Of a stretch of DNA of 64,000 nucleotides, positions 50,075 through 58,796 are shown piece by piece (the first letter of the stretch is position 1; each line of letters opens with the position of its first letter). This DNA is from Mycobacterium sp. 1164966.3 (GTDB taxonomy: Bacteria > Actinomycetota > Actinomycetes > Mycobacteriales > Mycobacteriaceae): the NCBI RefSeq assembly GCF_001665395.1, contig NZ_LZSG01000062.1, positions 310,001 through 374,000 of the forward strand, given 5' to 3'. A program made the position numbers and the translations under genes. The notes under the pieces were generated by a model. That model saw only the letters and a program-made list of their open reading frames with translations. It was not told the DNA's origin and did no database searches.

Positions 50075-51768
50075 TGTCGCCGGCGGTTAGCATCGTGCGG
50101 GTGAGGCGCGCGCAGACTGTTCGCAAGGTTGCGGTTTTGGCGCTGGGCGCTGTGCTGGTCGCCACCGGCTGCTCGGATGGCTACCGCGACATCACGGAGG
50201 CACACGCCGCACGGATCGGCACCACCAGCGACATCAACCCCCGGGACCCGGCGACCCTGCGCGACGGCGGCAATCTGCGGCTTTCGCTGACGATGTTCCC
50301 GGATAACTTCAACGTGTCCAACATCGACGGCAACACGGCAGCCACCGGATCGGTTATCGGCCCGACGCTGCCGGGAGTCTTCATCACCAGCGCCGACGGC
50401 TCACAGCGGCTCAACACCGACTACTTCACGAACGTCGAGTTGACCGGTACCAACCCGCAGGTCGTCACCTACACAATCAACCCTAAAGCGGTATGGACCG
50501 ACGGCACCCCGATCGTCTGGGAGGACCTCGCGGCCCTGGCGCACGCCTGCAGCGGCCGCGACGAGCGGTACCTGATCGCCAGCAGCTCCGGTTATGAACA
50601 GGTGAAGTCGGTGACCAGAGGCGTTGACGACCGCCAAGCGGTGGTCACCTTCGACAAGCCGTATTCGGAATGGCGTGCATTGTTCGGCGGCCTGCAACCG
50701 CACAGCATGACGGCGGACCCGGATGTGTTCAACAAGGGCCAACTCAACGCACCCGGCCCGTCAGCGGGACCATTCGTCGTCTCCACGATCAACCGAACCG
50801 CACAGCGGGTTGTGCTGACTCGAAATCCCCGTTGGTGGGGAGCCAAGCCGCGGCTCGACTCCATCACGTTCCTGGTCCTCGATCCCCTCGGCGTCATCCC
50901 CGCCCTGCAGAACAATGCGATTGATTCCGCCGACGTGGGTTCCATTGCCGACATGGTCACCGCGCGGCGCACACCGGGGATTGCGATCCGAAGCGCGCCA
51001 GCGCTGGAGTGGTACCACATCACCTTCAACGGCGCGCGCGGATCAATCATGGAGGACCCCAGGCTGCGGCTGGCGATCAGCAAAGGCATCGACCGCCAGG
51101 CCATCGCCGACGTAGTCCAGCATGGCCTGACGCCGCATCCGACGCCGCTGAACAACCACATCTTCATGGCGGGGCAGTTGGGTTACCAAGACAACAGCGC
51201 ACCGGCCGCCTACAACCCCGACCGGGCCCGCGAAGAGCTCGACGCCTTGGGCTGGAAGCTCAACGGAGCGGTACGCGAGAAGAACGGCAAGCAACTCGTC
51301 ATTCGTGATCCGTTCTACGATCAGGAGTTTCGGCGGCAGATCGGGCTTGTCGCCCAGCAGAACCTGGCGCAGATCGGTGTCAAGCTGGTGCTCGACCCCA
51401 AACCGGGCACCGGATTCTTCAGTCAGTATGTGAGCACTGGCGACTTCGACGTCGTCGAATTCGGTTGGGTGGGTGGTGGTTATCCACTTTCAGCACTGCG
51501 TCAGATATACGCTTCGAAGGGCGAAAGCAATTTCGGCAAAATAGGCAGCCCGGAGATCGACGCCAAGATCGACCAGGCATTGTCCGAGCTGGACCCGGAC
51601 CGAGCCCGTGCGCTCGCCAACGAGATCGACAGGATGCTCTGGTGGGAAGGATTCAGCCTGCCGCTGTTCCAGTCGCCCGGCGATGTGGCGGTGCGCAGCG
51701 ATCTGGCGAACTTCGGCGCGTTTGGGCTGGCCGACGTGGATTGGACTGCAGTGGGATTCGTTCGCTAG
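50074..51768 (+). CDS. oppA: Oligopeptide-binding lipoprotein
   Basis: A 564-residue solute-binding protein of family 5. A basic start and hydrophobic stretch (KVAVLALGAVLVATGC) end in a lipobox with the acylated Cys in VATGCSDGYRD. The body contains YTINPKAVWTDGTPIVWEDL, the family-5 signature region, and PSAGPFVVSTINRTAQRVVL. The ATG at 50074 has AGGGAG four bases upstream and shares a base with the oppD stop. It delivers peptides to the OppBC channel from the cell-envelope side. Confidence 0.94.
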   Translation: MSPAVSIVRVRRAQTVRKVAVLALGAVLVATGCSDGYRDITEAHAARIGTTSDINPRDPATLRDGGNLRLSLTMFPDNFNVSNIDGNTAATGSVIGPTLPGVFITSADGSQRLNTDYFTNVELTGTNPQVVTYTINPKAVWTDGTPIVWEDLAALAHACSGRDERYLIASSSGYEQVKSVTRGVDDRQAVVTFDKPYSEWRALFGGLQPHSMTADPDVFNKGQLNAPGPSAGPFVVSTINRTAQRVVLTRNPRWWGAKPRLDSITFLVLDPLGVIPALQNNAIDSADVGSIADMVTARRTPGIAIRSAPALEWYHITFNGARGSIMEDPRLRLAISKGIDRQAIADVVQHGLTPHPTPLNNHIFMAGQLGYQDNSAPAAYNPDRAREELDALGWKLNGAVREKNGKQLVIRDPFYDQEFRRQIGLVAQQNLAQIGVKLVLDPKPGTGFFSQYVSTGDFDVVEFGWVGGGYPLSALRQIYASKGESNFGKIGSPEIDAKIDQALSELDPDRARALANEIDRMLWWEGFSLPLFQSPGDVAVRSDLANFGAFGLADVDWTAVGFVR

Positions 51769-51786
51769 CAGACGCCGAATCGCCGC

Positions 51787-51845
51787 CGAGCAGACGCAAA
51801 ATCGCCTAATCCGCACTGATTTTGGGGGATTTTGCGTCTGCTCGC
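51787..51845. repeat. 60-bp palindromic repeat, copy 3
   Basis: The ends CGAGCAGACGCAAAATC and GATTTTGCGTCTGCTCG pair as a stem of about 17 bp. The centre (CTAATCCGCACTGATTTTGG) differs from copies 1 and 2. It lies between the convergent oppA and hydrolase genes and can act as a bidirectional terminator. It also encodes the last residues and stop of the hydrolase, reading ADAKSPKISAD. Confidence 0.85.
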
Positions 51846-53065
51846 CATATGAACGGCAACGCGCGCTCGGCGGTGGCGGCCACCCGAATTGCCTTCCAAA
51901 GCACACGCATTGCCGGGTGCTCCGGAAGCGCATCCAAGGCCGCCGCCCGCTCGGCAAGTCCGTCGAACTCACCGCCGCATACCGCCTCCGCGACGGCAAG
52001 CGCGGCAGCCTCACGAAAGTCCAGCGCGCCGTGGGCCATCGTCGGCAGGCTCAGCAGCACCGCATCCGGCACCAGTGATGCGATGCGCTCAGCCACCGCC
52101 GGCGGCGTGACGAGGTCGCGGCCGCCGGAAATGACCACAGTGGGCCAGCCGAATTTCGGCATCTCGGCGACCAGGTCATATGGCTCTGCCTCGAAAGGTG
52201 CTGTCTGCGGGATCATTTCACGCATCGCAATGGCAGGGTCCAGAGGTAGGCCGTCGGGTTTCGGAGCGTAGTCGAGTTCGCGGAGCGCGATGCGGTTGAC
52301 CAGATCGGTCTCGAAGCGGTACGGCGCCTTGCGGGCCAGAATGGTGCCGAACCGAAGCATGCTCTGCCACAACATAGTTCGCCCGGTGAGTAACAGGTCG
52401 AGTTGGCGCTCGAGCAGGTCGGTCCCGCCGTAGCCGTAGAACCTCGCGGCGATCTGACCACCCGAGTGGGTCATCACACCTTCGTCGACCAGCCGGCGAA
52501 CCTTGGGTGCCAGCGCGGCGGTTTCCGGATGGTCGCCACGCAGCAGCAGGCCGCGAATGGCGTCCCGCACATCGGCGATGTCATCGCGGGACAGCAGGGG
52601 CGAATCGAGGATCATCGCGCGCACCCGACCGGGATGGCGGACGCCCAGTCCGGCCGCGATGTAGGTGCCGTAAGACGTCCCGTAGACGACAGCCGACTCC
52701 ACATGTGCGTCGTCCAGCACCGCGGCGACGTCGTCGACCACTTGATCGACGGTGAGCGCTTGGGGCGGCAGGTCGGCGCCGGAGTCGTCGTGTCGCGACA
52801 TGCCGACCCCACGATGCTCGATCATGATGACGTCCAGACCCGCGGCCGCGAAACGGCGGCGCAATCCCTTGTACAGCCGCATGGACGCCACGCCCGGCCC
52901 GCCGGGCAGGATCACCAGCGGGTGTGCGGACTTACGGCCGGTGCGCACGTAGTACAGATCGAACTCGTCACCGCTGTCCGGAGAGACGGGCCGGCGCACG
53001 GGCCGCACGCCCGGCATGCCCGCCAGCTTGTCGTGCACTCGGCGCCGTTTGGCGTTCATCGTCAT
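51806..53065 (-). CDS. Alpha/beta hydrolase, proline-iminopeptidase-like (peptidase S33)
   Basis: A 419-residue hydrolase. HPLVILPGGPGVASMRLYKG has the oxyanion-hole HGGPG-type motif, VVYGTSYGTYIAAGLGVRHP the nucleophile Ser, SGGRDLVTPPAVAE the acid and MAHGALDF the catalytic His. Such proteins are prolyl aminopeptidases or related esterases. Lying next to an oligopeptide importer, it may process imported peptides. The C-terminal tail (ADAKSPKISAD) is encoded by palindromic repeat copy 3, so it is probably not part of the ancestral protein. Confidence 0.85.
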   Translation of the reverse strand: MTMNAKRRRVHDKLAGMPGVRPVRRPVSPDSGDEFDLYYVRTGRKSAHPLVILPGGPGVASMRLYKGLRRRFAAAGLDVIMIEHRGVGMSRHDDSGADLPPQALTVDQVVDDVAAVLDDAHVESAVVYGTSYGTYIAAGLGVRHPGRVRAMILDSPLLSRDDIADVRDAIRGLLLRGDHPETAALAPKVRRLVDEGVMTHSGGQIAARFYGYGGTDLLERQLDLLLTGRTMLWQSMLRFGTILARKAPYRFETDLVNRIALRELDYAPKPDGLPLDPAIAMREMIPQTAPFEAEPYDLVAEMPKFGWPTVVISGGRDLVTPPAVAERIASLVPDAVLLSLPTMAHGALDFREAAALAVAEAVCGGEFDGLAERAAALDALPEHPAMRVLWKAIRVAATAERALPFIWRADAKSPKISAD

Positions 53066-53132
53066 CGGTTGCCGCCAGTCACTGCCCCATTGTGCCGAGG
53101 GCGCGTGAAGCGCGCAGTTCGCACGGCATGTT

Positions 53133-54722
53133 TCAGCCGCGGATCAGATCGGCCGCTTTCTCTCCGATCAGGACCGACGGCGCGTGGGTGTGGCCGCGAA
53201 CCGTGCTGGGCATCACCGAGGCATCGGCAACCCGCAGGCGATCCACGCCGCGGACCCGCAGTTGAGGATCCACCACACTCGCCTCGTCGCTCCCCATCCG
53301 GCAGGTGCCCAGGGGGTGATACAAAGTGTGCGAACAGGTGGTCAGCGCTTTTTCCAGGGTGTCCTCATTCAACTCTGTGCAGTTCCGGGGTCGTGCGATG
53401 GCGCCGAGCAAGCTTTTCAGCGGCGGGGCCGCGGCGATCCGGGCGCACATCCGCAGGCCTTCCATCATCGCGGCACGGTCGGCCCCGTTCGCGTCGGACA
53501 GGTACCGCGGATCGATGACCGGTTTATCATGCGGATCCGCCGACCGCAGCTTGATCTGGCCGCGGCTTTCGGGTGCGACCAGGATCGGCCCGAAGACCAC
53601 GCCATGCCCTGGTGACTCGGTGAGCAGGCCCTCGTCGTAGAACGGTGCCGGAGCGAAGATCAGCTCGACGTCCGGAAGCGGTAGCTCGGGCCGGGTGCGG
53701 ACGAATCCATAGGCCTCACCGACGTTGGAGGTCAGCATGCCACGGCGGCGCGTTAAGTAGTTGATCAGTTGGGTGGGCTTTTCGGCGTCGGCCAGGCTGT
53801 CGCCGCCGACCTCGAAGCCCAGCACGGTCACCAGGTGATCGATCAGATTCTGCCCCACCTCGGGTGCGTGGTGAACCGTTTCGATGCCGTGTTCGGCGAG
53901 GTGGTCGCGGTCGCCGATGCCCGAGAGCATCAGCAGCTGCGGGCTGTTGACGGCACCGCCGCAGAGCACCACCTCGCGTCGGGCGTTGGCGACGCATGTT
54001 CGACCATCCTGCTCGTATTCCACACCGACCGCGCGGTTGCCGTCGAAGACGACTCGTGTCGCGGTGGCGCCGGTGAGCAGGCTGAGGTTCTTTCGCCGTC
54101 GGGCCGGCTTCAGGTAGGCGTCGGCAGTGCTGTACCGAGCACCGCGGCGCTGCGTGACCACCGTCTCGCAGAACCCTTCCGGCACAGTCGTATTCGGTTG
54201 CACCATGGGAAAGCCGCAGTCCCGCACGGCGGCCAGCCATGCCCCGGTAGCGGGTCGCGGGCTGCGCTGACGCGAAATCTGCAACGGCCCGGTGACTCCG
54301 CTGTCCTCACCGCTGACAAAGTGCCATGCGTCCTCGACGTTTTCGATGCGGCGGTAGTAGCCGAGCGCTTCGGTGTAGGACCACTCCGGCCCCGCGCGCA
54401 GGGCCCATTCGTCGTAGTCGCCGGCGAACCCGCGCACCCACATCATCGCGTTCATCGACGAGGATCCGCCGAGCACCTTGCCTCGGGGCCAATAGATCTG
54501 GCGATCGGCGAGGCTCGGTTGGGGCTCGGTCAGGTAGTCCCAGTCGATCTCGCTGCGGAACAGCTTGGAGAAGGCTGCCGGGATCCCGATGAATCTGTTC
54601 TTGTCGGGTGGGCCCGCTTCCAATGCCACCACCGCGGTGCCTGGGTCGGCGCTGAGCCGATTGGTCACGACCGCACCGGCCGAGCCGGTGCCGACGACGA
54701 CGTAGTCGCACTGAATGTCCAT
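53133..54722 (-). CDS. GMC-family FAD oxidoreductase (choline dehydrogenase-like)
   Basis: A 529-residue flavoprotein equivalent to Rv1279. The FAD-binding start is CDYVVVGTGSAGAVVTNRLS. The GMC signature WPRGKVLGGSSSMNAMMWVR follows, with VVLCGGAVNSPQLLMLSGIG. The catalytic His is in HTLYHPLGTCRMG and the second active-site position in STVRGHTHAPSVLIGEKAAD is His, where many family members have Asn. The alcohol substrate is unknown; choline is only the annotation by homology. It is on the same strand as the repair pair upstream but separate from it by 53 bp. Confidence 0.92.
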   Translation of the reverse strand: MDIQCDYVVVGTGSAGAVVTNRLSADPGTAVVALEAGPPDKNRFIGIPAAFSKLFRSEIDWDYLTEPQPSLADRQIYWPRGKVLGGSSSMNAMMWVRGFAGDYDEWALRAGPEWSYTEALGYYRRIENVEDAWHFVSGEDSGVTGPLQISRQRSPRPATGAWLAAVRDCGFPMVQPNTTVPEGFCETVVTQRRGARYSTADAYLKPARRRKNLSLLTGATATRVVFDGNRAVGVEYEQDGRTCVANARREVVLCGGAVNSPQLLMLSGIGDRDHLAEHGIETVHHAPEVGQNLIDHLVTVLGFEVGGDSLADAEKPTQLINYLTRRRGMLTSNVGEAYGFVRTRPELPLPDVELIFAPAPFYDEGLLTESPGHGVVFGPILVAPESRGQIKLRSADPHDKPVIDPRYLSDANGADRAAMMEGLRMCARIAAAPPLKSLLGAIARPRNCTELNEDTLEKALTTCSHTLYHPLGTCRMGSDEASVVDPQLRVRGVDRLRVADASVMPSTVRGHTHAPSVLIGEKAADLIRG

Positions 54723-54775
54723 CGCACATCCCCGTTTTCGAGTGAGTGTACGACGTGCTGGCCAGCCGCCGATGA

Positions 54776-57400
54776 CTAAACGTCGAGATCGATACGATGC
54801 GCCCCCTTGACCCCCAGGTAGCGGTCGGGGCTACAGGTCAACACGATCACCTGTCCGTGGGTGCCGACGGTGTCGAACACCTTCCCCATCTTGGCCAGCC
54901 GGTCTGGATCGCTGAACCCCAGCGCGTCGTCGATCACCACCGGCACGCTGTCCTCCTTGGCGACCAGCGCCGAGCCGGCCAGCCGCGCCAGGATGCCCAA
55001 CTGCTCTTTGGCGCCACCCGACAGAGATTCGAAGGGCACGGTGCGGCCGTCCAGGGTACGGCTGCGGATGCACAGGTCGCTGTCGATGTCGACTTCGAAG
55101 GTGGACCCGAACACCGGACGGCCGAGCCGTTGCAGCTCGTCGCGGTATGGCTCCACGTAGCGCAGTCGGGTGGCGTCGCGGTGGCGGGCCATCACCGACC
55201 GCAACAGCTGCGCTGCGCGGGCCCTGCTACCGACCCGGGCATGCTGGCTTATCGCGTGCTCACGCTCGGTCTGTGCGGCGTCGAGTTTGCCTTGGCGGCC
55301 CTCACCCCCGAACACCGAGAGTTCGATGCTGACTTCGCGCAACGCGCGCGACGCCGCTTCATAGTCTTTATGCAGCGACTCAGCCGCGGCGGCGGCATCG
55401 GCCAATTCGGCGGCGACCGCGTCTGGTTCGGCGGCGGCCAGCTCCTCGGTCAGCTCGGCAACCCGCCGCTCCGCGCCTTGCGCCGCCGCCAGTGCGGCGT
55501 CTGCCGCCGACGCCAGTTCCACGTCACTGACCGACGCCCGCTCTTTTGCCAGCAGGTCGGTGGCGGCATCCAGCTCGGCGCGCTGTGTTGCCGCATATTC
55601 TTGCAAGACCATTGCCCGCGTGGATGTCTCGGCGAGTCGGCAGCCGGCGGCGGCTGCGGTGCGGCGCTTGGCTTCGCAATCGGCGTCCGCAGCCGCGCGA
55701 GCGGTTTCGGCCGCTTTTAGCTCGGCGCGTGCGGTTGCGGCATCGAGCGTGCCGGCTTCGGCGGATTGTTCGGCCCGTAACTGGGCCAGCCGGCAACGGA
55801 GTTGGTCTATCTCGTCATCGCCGCACAGGCCGGCCAGGGTGGCGGTCAATCGATCGCGGCTGCTGCGCAGTTCGCGGCGGCGTTCGTCGGCAGCACGTGC
55901 GGCGTGCACGTCGGAGACATCAGCGGCAGTCAGCGCGGCCGTCAACTCCTGTTGTGCGGCAGCGTGTTCAGCTTGTATGTCGAGCGCCGTGGCGCCGGGC
56001 GTGACACGCGCGGTGAGGACACCGGGCACCTTGATCTCGGTGGGCTCGGCGGCAGCGATCGACCAACTCTGACCCGCCGACAACGACACCCGTTGTTCGC
56101 CGGCCATCAGTTCGAGGTCCGCGGCGGCGGTGATTTGCACCTCAGCTGAGATCAACGCCAGCTGGGCGCCGGTCCGATCGACTGCGGCCGCGGCGTTCTC
56201 GATTCGTCGCAACAGCTCGTCGGTGATGACGACCTCCGACAGTTCCTGGCCGAGCCGATCAGAATCACGTTGGATTCCGTCGATCTTGTCCAGCCGGGCG
56301 CTCAGCCGGTCCGCCTCCTCCAACGCGGCGAGTTGGTCTACGGCACGCCGCGCCGATTGCACGCGAGTCTGAATGTCCGCAAGGGCGGCCGTCGCTACCT
56401 CGACGCCGGCGTCCGCGGCTTCGGCCTCGGCTCGCGCCACCTCCAGCGCTTCGACGGCCGCTTGTGCTTCCACCTGAGCTTCCGCGAGCGTTGTTGTGCG
56501 ACTGTCGATTTCGGTCAGCAGACGAAGCCGGCCGGTATGGGCGGCCTTCGACGCAGCGCAGTTGGCGGCCGCAGCGTCTGCTACGAGTTTGGCCTCGTGC
56601 GCCTGACCGCTGAGCTCAGCGATCTTTTCCGCGGCAGCCTCGGCTGCGGCGAGCCGAGGACCGGTAGCCAGCCGCTGCTGGGAAAGCTCAGCGACCTGCT
56701 CGGTGAGAAGCGCGTGGCGGCTTACCCGTTCGTCCACCTCGGCGACCGCCGCTGTGCACTCCGCGACCGCGGCGTCGGCTTCGGCCAGCCGCGAGATTGC
56801 GGCGGCCCACTCCCCGGTGGCCCGCCCGGTCGGGGTGAAGTAGCGCGCATACTCCGCGTCGATCCGCTCGATGAGCAACGGCTCGCTGCCCGACAGGGCC
56901 GCGTCGGTGTCGGATTGCGCCGCGGCGACGTCGAGCGCACGCGAAAGCGCGTCGCAGCCGGACAGATTCACCGCTGCCGTCGACCCGGTTTGAAGGACCC
57001 GCTGGGCATGCCACAGTTCGTTGTCCACCGTCTCGGCCAGCATTGCGCGGACTCGATCGTGAGCTTCGTCGCCCGTCAGCTGTTCGCGGCGCGGCGCCAG
57101 CATGGTCAGCTCGGTCTCGGATTTTTTGTGAAACCGCTTGCGATAGATGAAACGATAAGGGCCGCTGCTGATTTCGGCGGCGACCTCGGAGCCGACGTCG
57201 GCATTGGTCGGTTTGACCTGTTTGACTTCCTTTTTCGTCGAACGATCCTTGGATTCCAGTAGGAGGTCCAAAGCCTCGATCATCGACGACTTGCCGACCT
57301 CGTTGGCGCCGCATACCACGACCACACCCTGGTCGGGGAACTCGATCTCTCGGTGAGTGACGCCGCGATAGTTCGTCAGTACCAGCCGGTGCAGTTTCAT
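54776..57400 (-). CDS. Rad50/SbcC-like AAA ATPase with long coiled coils
   Basis: An 874-residue SMC-type ATPase, equivalent to Rv1278. The N-terminal MKLHRLVLTNYRGVTHREIE leads to Walker A VVCGANEVGKSSMIEALDLL. Two long Ala/Glu-rich coiled-coil arms (about residues 180-720) surround a central region, and the C-terminal part has signature LSGGAKEQLGILARLAGSAL and Walker B VPVVIDDALGFSD. It overlaps the nuclease gene as ATGA; together they probably form a YhaN/SbcCD-like DNA-end or hairpin-processing complex. A frame running upstream of 57400 lies inside the nuclease gene and is rejected. Confidence 0.9.
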   Translation of the reverse strand: MKLHRLVLTNYRGVTHREIEFPDQGVVVVCGANEVGKSSMIEALDLLLESKDRSTKKEVKQVKPTNADVGSEVAAEISSGPYRFIYRKRFHKKSETELTMLAPRREQLTGDEAHDRVRAMLAETVDNELWHAQRVLQTGSTAAVNLSGCDALSRALDVAAAQSDTDAALSGSEPLLIERIDAEYARYFTPTGRATGEWAAAISRLAEADAAVAECTAAVAEVDERVSRHALLTEQVAELSQQRLATGPRLAAAEAAAEKIAELSGQAHEAKLVADAAAANCAASKAAHTGRLRLLTEIDSRTTTLAEAQVEAQAAVEALEVARAEAEAADAGVEVATAALADIQTRVQSARRAVDQLAALEEADRLSARLDKIDGIQRDSDRLGQELSEVVITDELLRRIENAAAAVDRTGAQLALISAEVQITAAADLELMAGEQRVSLSAGQSWSIAAAEPTEIKVPGVLTARVTPGATALDIQAEHAAAQQELTAALTAADVSDVHAARAADERRRELRSSRDRLTATLAGLCGDDEIDQLRCRLAQLRAEQSAEAGTLDAATARAELKAAETARAAADADCEAKRRTAAAAGCRLAETSTRAMVLQEYAATQRAELDAATDLLAKERASVSDVELASAADAALAAAQGAERRVAELTEELAAAEPDAVAAELADAAAAAESLHKDYEAASRALREVSIELSVFGGEGRQGKLDAAQTEREHAISQHARVGSRARAAQLLRSVMARHRDATRLRYVEPYRDELQRLGRPVFGSTFEVDIDSDLCIRSRTLDGRTVPFESLSGGAKEQLGILARLAGSALVAKEDSVPVVIDDALGFSDPDRLAKMGKVFDTVGTHGQVIVLTCSPDRYLGVKGAHRIDLDV

Positions 57401-58542
57401 GCGGCGCCCCGATCGGCGAGCCGAAGCAACAGCGCCAGCGCAGCCTGCGCGTCGACGGCAGACTCCGCGTCGTCCGCGCATGCTGTCGAAACGAGTTCGT
57501 CAACTGCCGCGGCGGCAAAACCGCCGATACCGAGATTGGTGAACTCCCCGTCCGCAGGTATCACCGCCAGGTCGGTGTGGCGCTCCCAAAGACCAAGCCA
57601 GGCAAACAATCGCGCGTACTTGTCCAGGCAGGCATCCAGCGCGGCACGGTCCGTGACCGTCAGCGAGCCGGTCAATGCCAACCGGACGACGGTGCGGTCC
57701 TTGTCGGTCAATTGGTCCAGATTCATGTCCAGATCGGCGATATCACGATTGGTGTCGACCTGTCGGCGCAACGTGATGAAGCGCCACCGGCCGATATGCC
57801 GGGCCGTTACCGTCGCGGCGCGCCGCGGGTCGTCCTCGTCGATATCGACGACGAGTACATGGCCTGGATCGGATTCGATGTCGTCGAAATTGGTGACTTC
57901 CGGTGAGCCGGCGTACCAGACCCTGTCGGCGACCCTGGTGACCGAATGCTTATCACCCAGGGCCACATAGTGAATCGCGCCCCGGGCCAGCGCGGCTTCG
58001 ATCGAGGCAAGCCGGATCACGGAGGGCTTGTCGCGATCGGGGTCGAGTGCGTCGACGCCACCGTGCGCCACCAAGACTCGGGTGACGGGCTCCGGCGGCA
58101 GCCCGTCGAGGACTTCGGCGACCAGGTCGGTGGTCGGGGCCTTGGATCGCCATGGTGCGGCGACGATCTCTAGTCCGGGCCGCACCTGATGGATGCCGGC
58201 TCGATCGAGCACTATCACATTGTCCGGCCGTTCGGCGGTGAAGAGTGCGCCGGTGTAGACGGACGTGGCGTCTAGCGGATCGTGGTTGCCAGGAAGCAGG
58301 TATACGGGAATTCCGATGGCGCGCATGGCCTCTAGCGACTGGCCGATGACCTGAGGGGTGAGCTGGTTGTGTTCGAACACGTCACCGGCCACCACGACGA
58401 ACTCGGCGCCCACATCGTTTGCGACCGCGCCCAAACCGGCCACCGCGTCGCGTCGAGCAGCGGAATATCGTGGCTGGGCATCCCCGGCAAGGAAGTGCCG
58501 GGTCATGCCCAGCTGCCAGTCGGCAGTGTGCAGAAATCGCAT
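57397..58542 (-). CDS. SbcD/Mre11-like metallophosphoesterase (DNA repair exonuclease)
   Basis: A 381-residue nuclease equivalent to Rv1277. Metal-binding motifs are RFLHTADWQLGM, EFVVVAGDVFEHNQLTPQVI, YLLPGNHDPLDATSVYTGAL, VLVAHGGVDAL and YVALGDKHSV. It should be the nuclease partner of the Rad50-like ATPase encoded directly downstream. ATG at 58542 has GGAGGGA about five bases upstream. It is divergent from the 13E12-family gene. Confidence 0.93.
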   Translation of the reverse strand: MRFLHTADWQLGMTRHFLAGDAQPRYSAARRDAVAGLGAVANDVGAEFVVVAGDVFEHNQLTPQVIGQSLEAMRAIGIPVYLLPGNHDPLDATSVYTGALFTAERPDNVIVLDRAGIHQVRPGLEIVAAPWRSKAPTTDLVAEVLDGLPPEPVTRVLVAHGGVDALDPDRDKPSVIRLASIEAALARGAIHYVALGDKHSVTRVADRVWYAGSPEVTNFDDIESDPGHVLVVDIDEDDPRRAATVTARHIGRWRFITLRRQVDTNRDIADLDMNLDQLTDKDRTVVRLALTGSLTVTDRAALDACLDKYARLFAWLGLWERHTDLAVIPADGEFTNLGIGGFAAAAVDELVSTACADDAESAVDAQAALALLLRLADRGAA

Positions 58543-58707
58543 CCGGTCCCTCCTTGAGACGTGGTTATCGAGGCACCGCGAGTGTAGGTCTGCGCACCGA
58601 CAAGAAGCGGGAGGCCGCTCGGCAGGTCAGCCGCGAGCGTTCAAAAGCCCTTGTTTCTACGCAATTTCAGTGTGGTGACGGCGGGCCGCGCTTAGCCCGA
58701 GCGGCGT

Positions 58708-58734
58708 TTGTCCACACTTGACGGTTTATCCACA
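58708..58734. promoter_or_regulatory. Two DnaA-box-like sites upstream of the 13E12 gene
   Basis: TTGTCCACA at 58708-58716 and TTATCCACA at 58726-58734 are directly repeated 18 bp apart. The first fits the mycobacterial DnaA box pattern and the second the E. coli consensus. They sit about 55-80 bp before the gene start. Chance matches cannot be excluded, but paired perfect sites are unlikely. Confidence 0.5.
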
Positions 58735-58780
58735 GACGCGCTTCTTGCGCTGGCGGTGAGTTCCCAGGGCCTCATAGGAT

Positions 58781-58796
58781 TCGAACATGTTTTCGA
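58781..58796. promoter_or_regulatory. LexA (SOS) box overlapping the 13E12 start codon
   Basis: TCGAACATGTTTTCGA matches the mycobacterial SOS box TCGAAC-N4-GTTCGA with a single mismatch, and the ATG at 58787 lies in its centre. As I recall, 13E12-family genes belong to the DNA-damage regulon of M. tuberculosis, so repression by LexA is expected. Binding would block initiation or early transcription of a short-leader mRNA. Confidence 0.65.

Noticed and set aside
54776..57481. Extended N-terminus of the Rad50-like protein
   Set aside because: The extra residues lie within the nuclease gene, while MKLHRLVLTNYRG at 57400 is the family start.
58708..58734. A replication origin
   Set aside because: Two DnaA-box-like sites are too few, and dnaA, dnaN, an AT-rich unwinding region and box clusters are absent.
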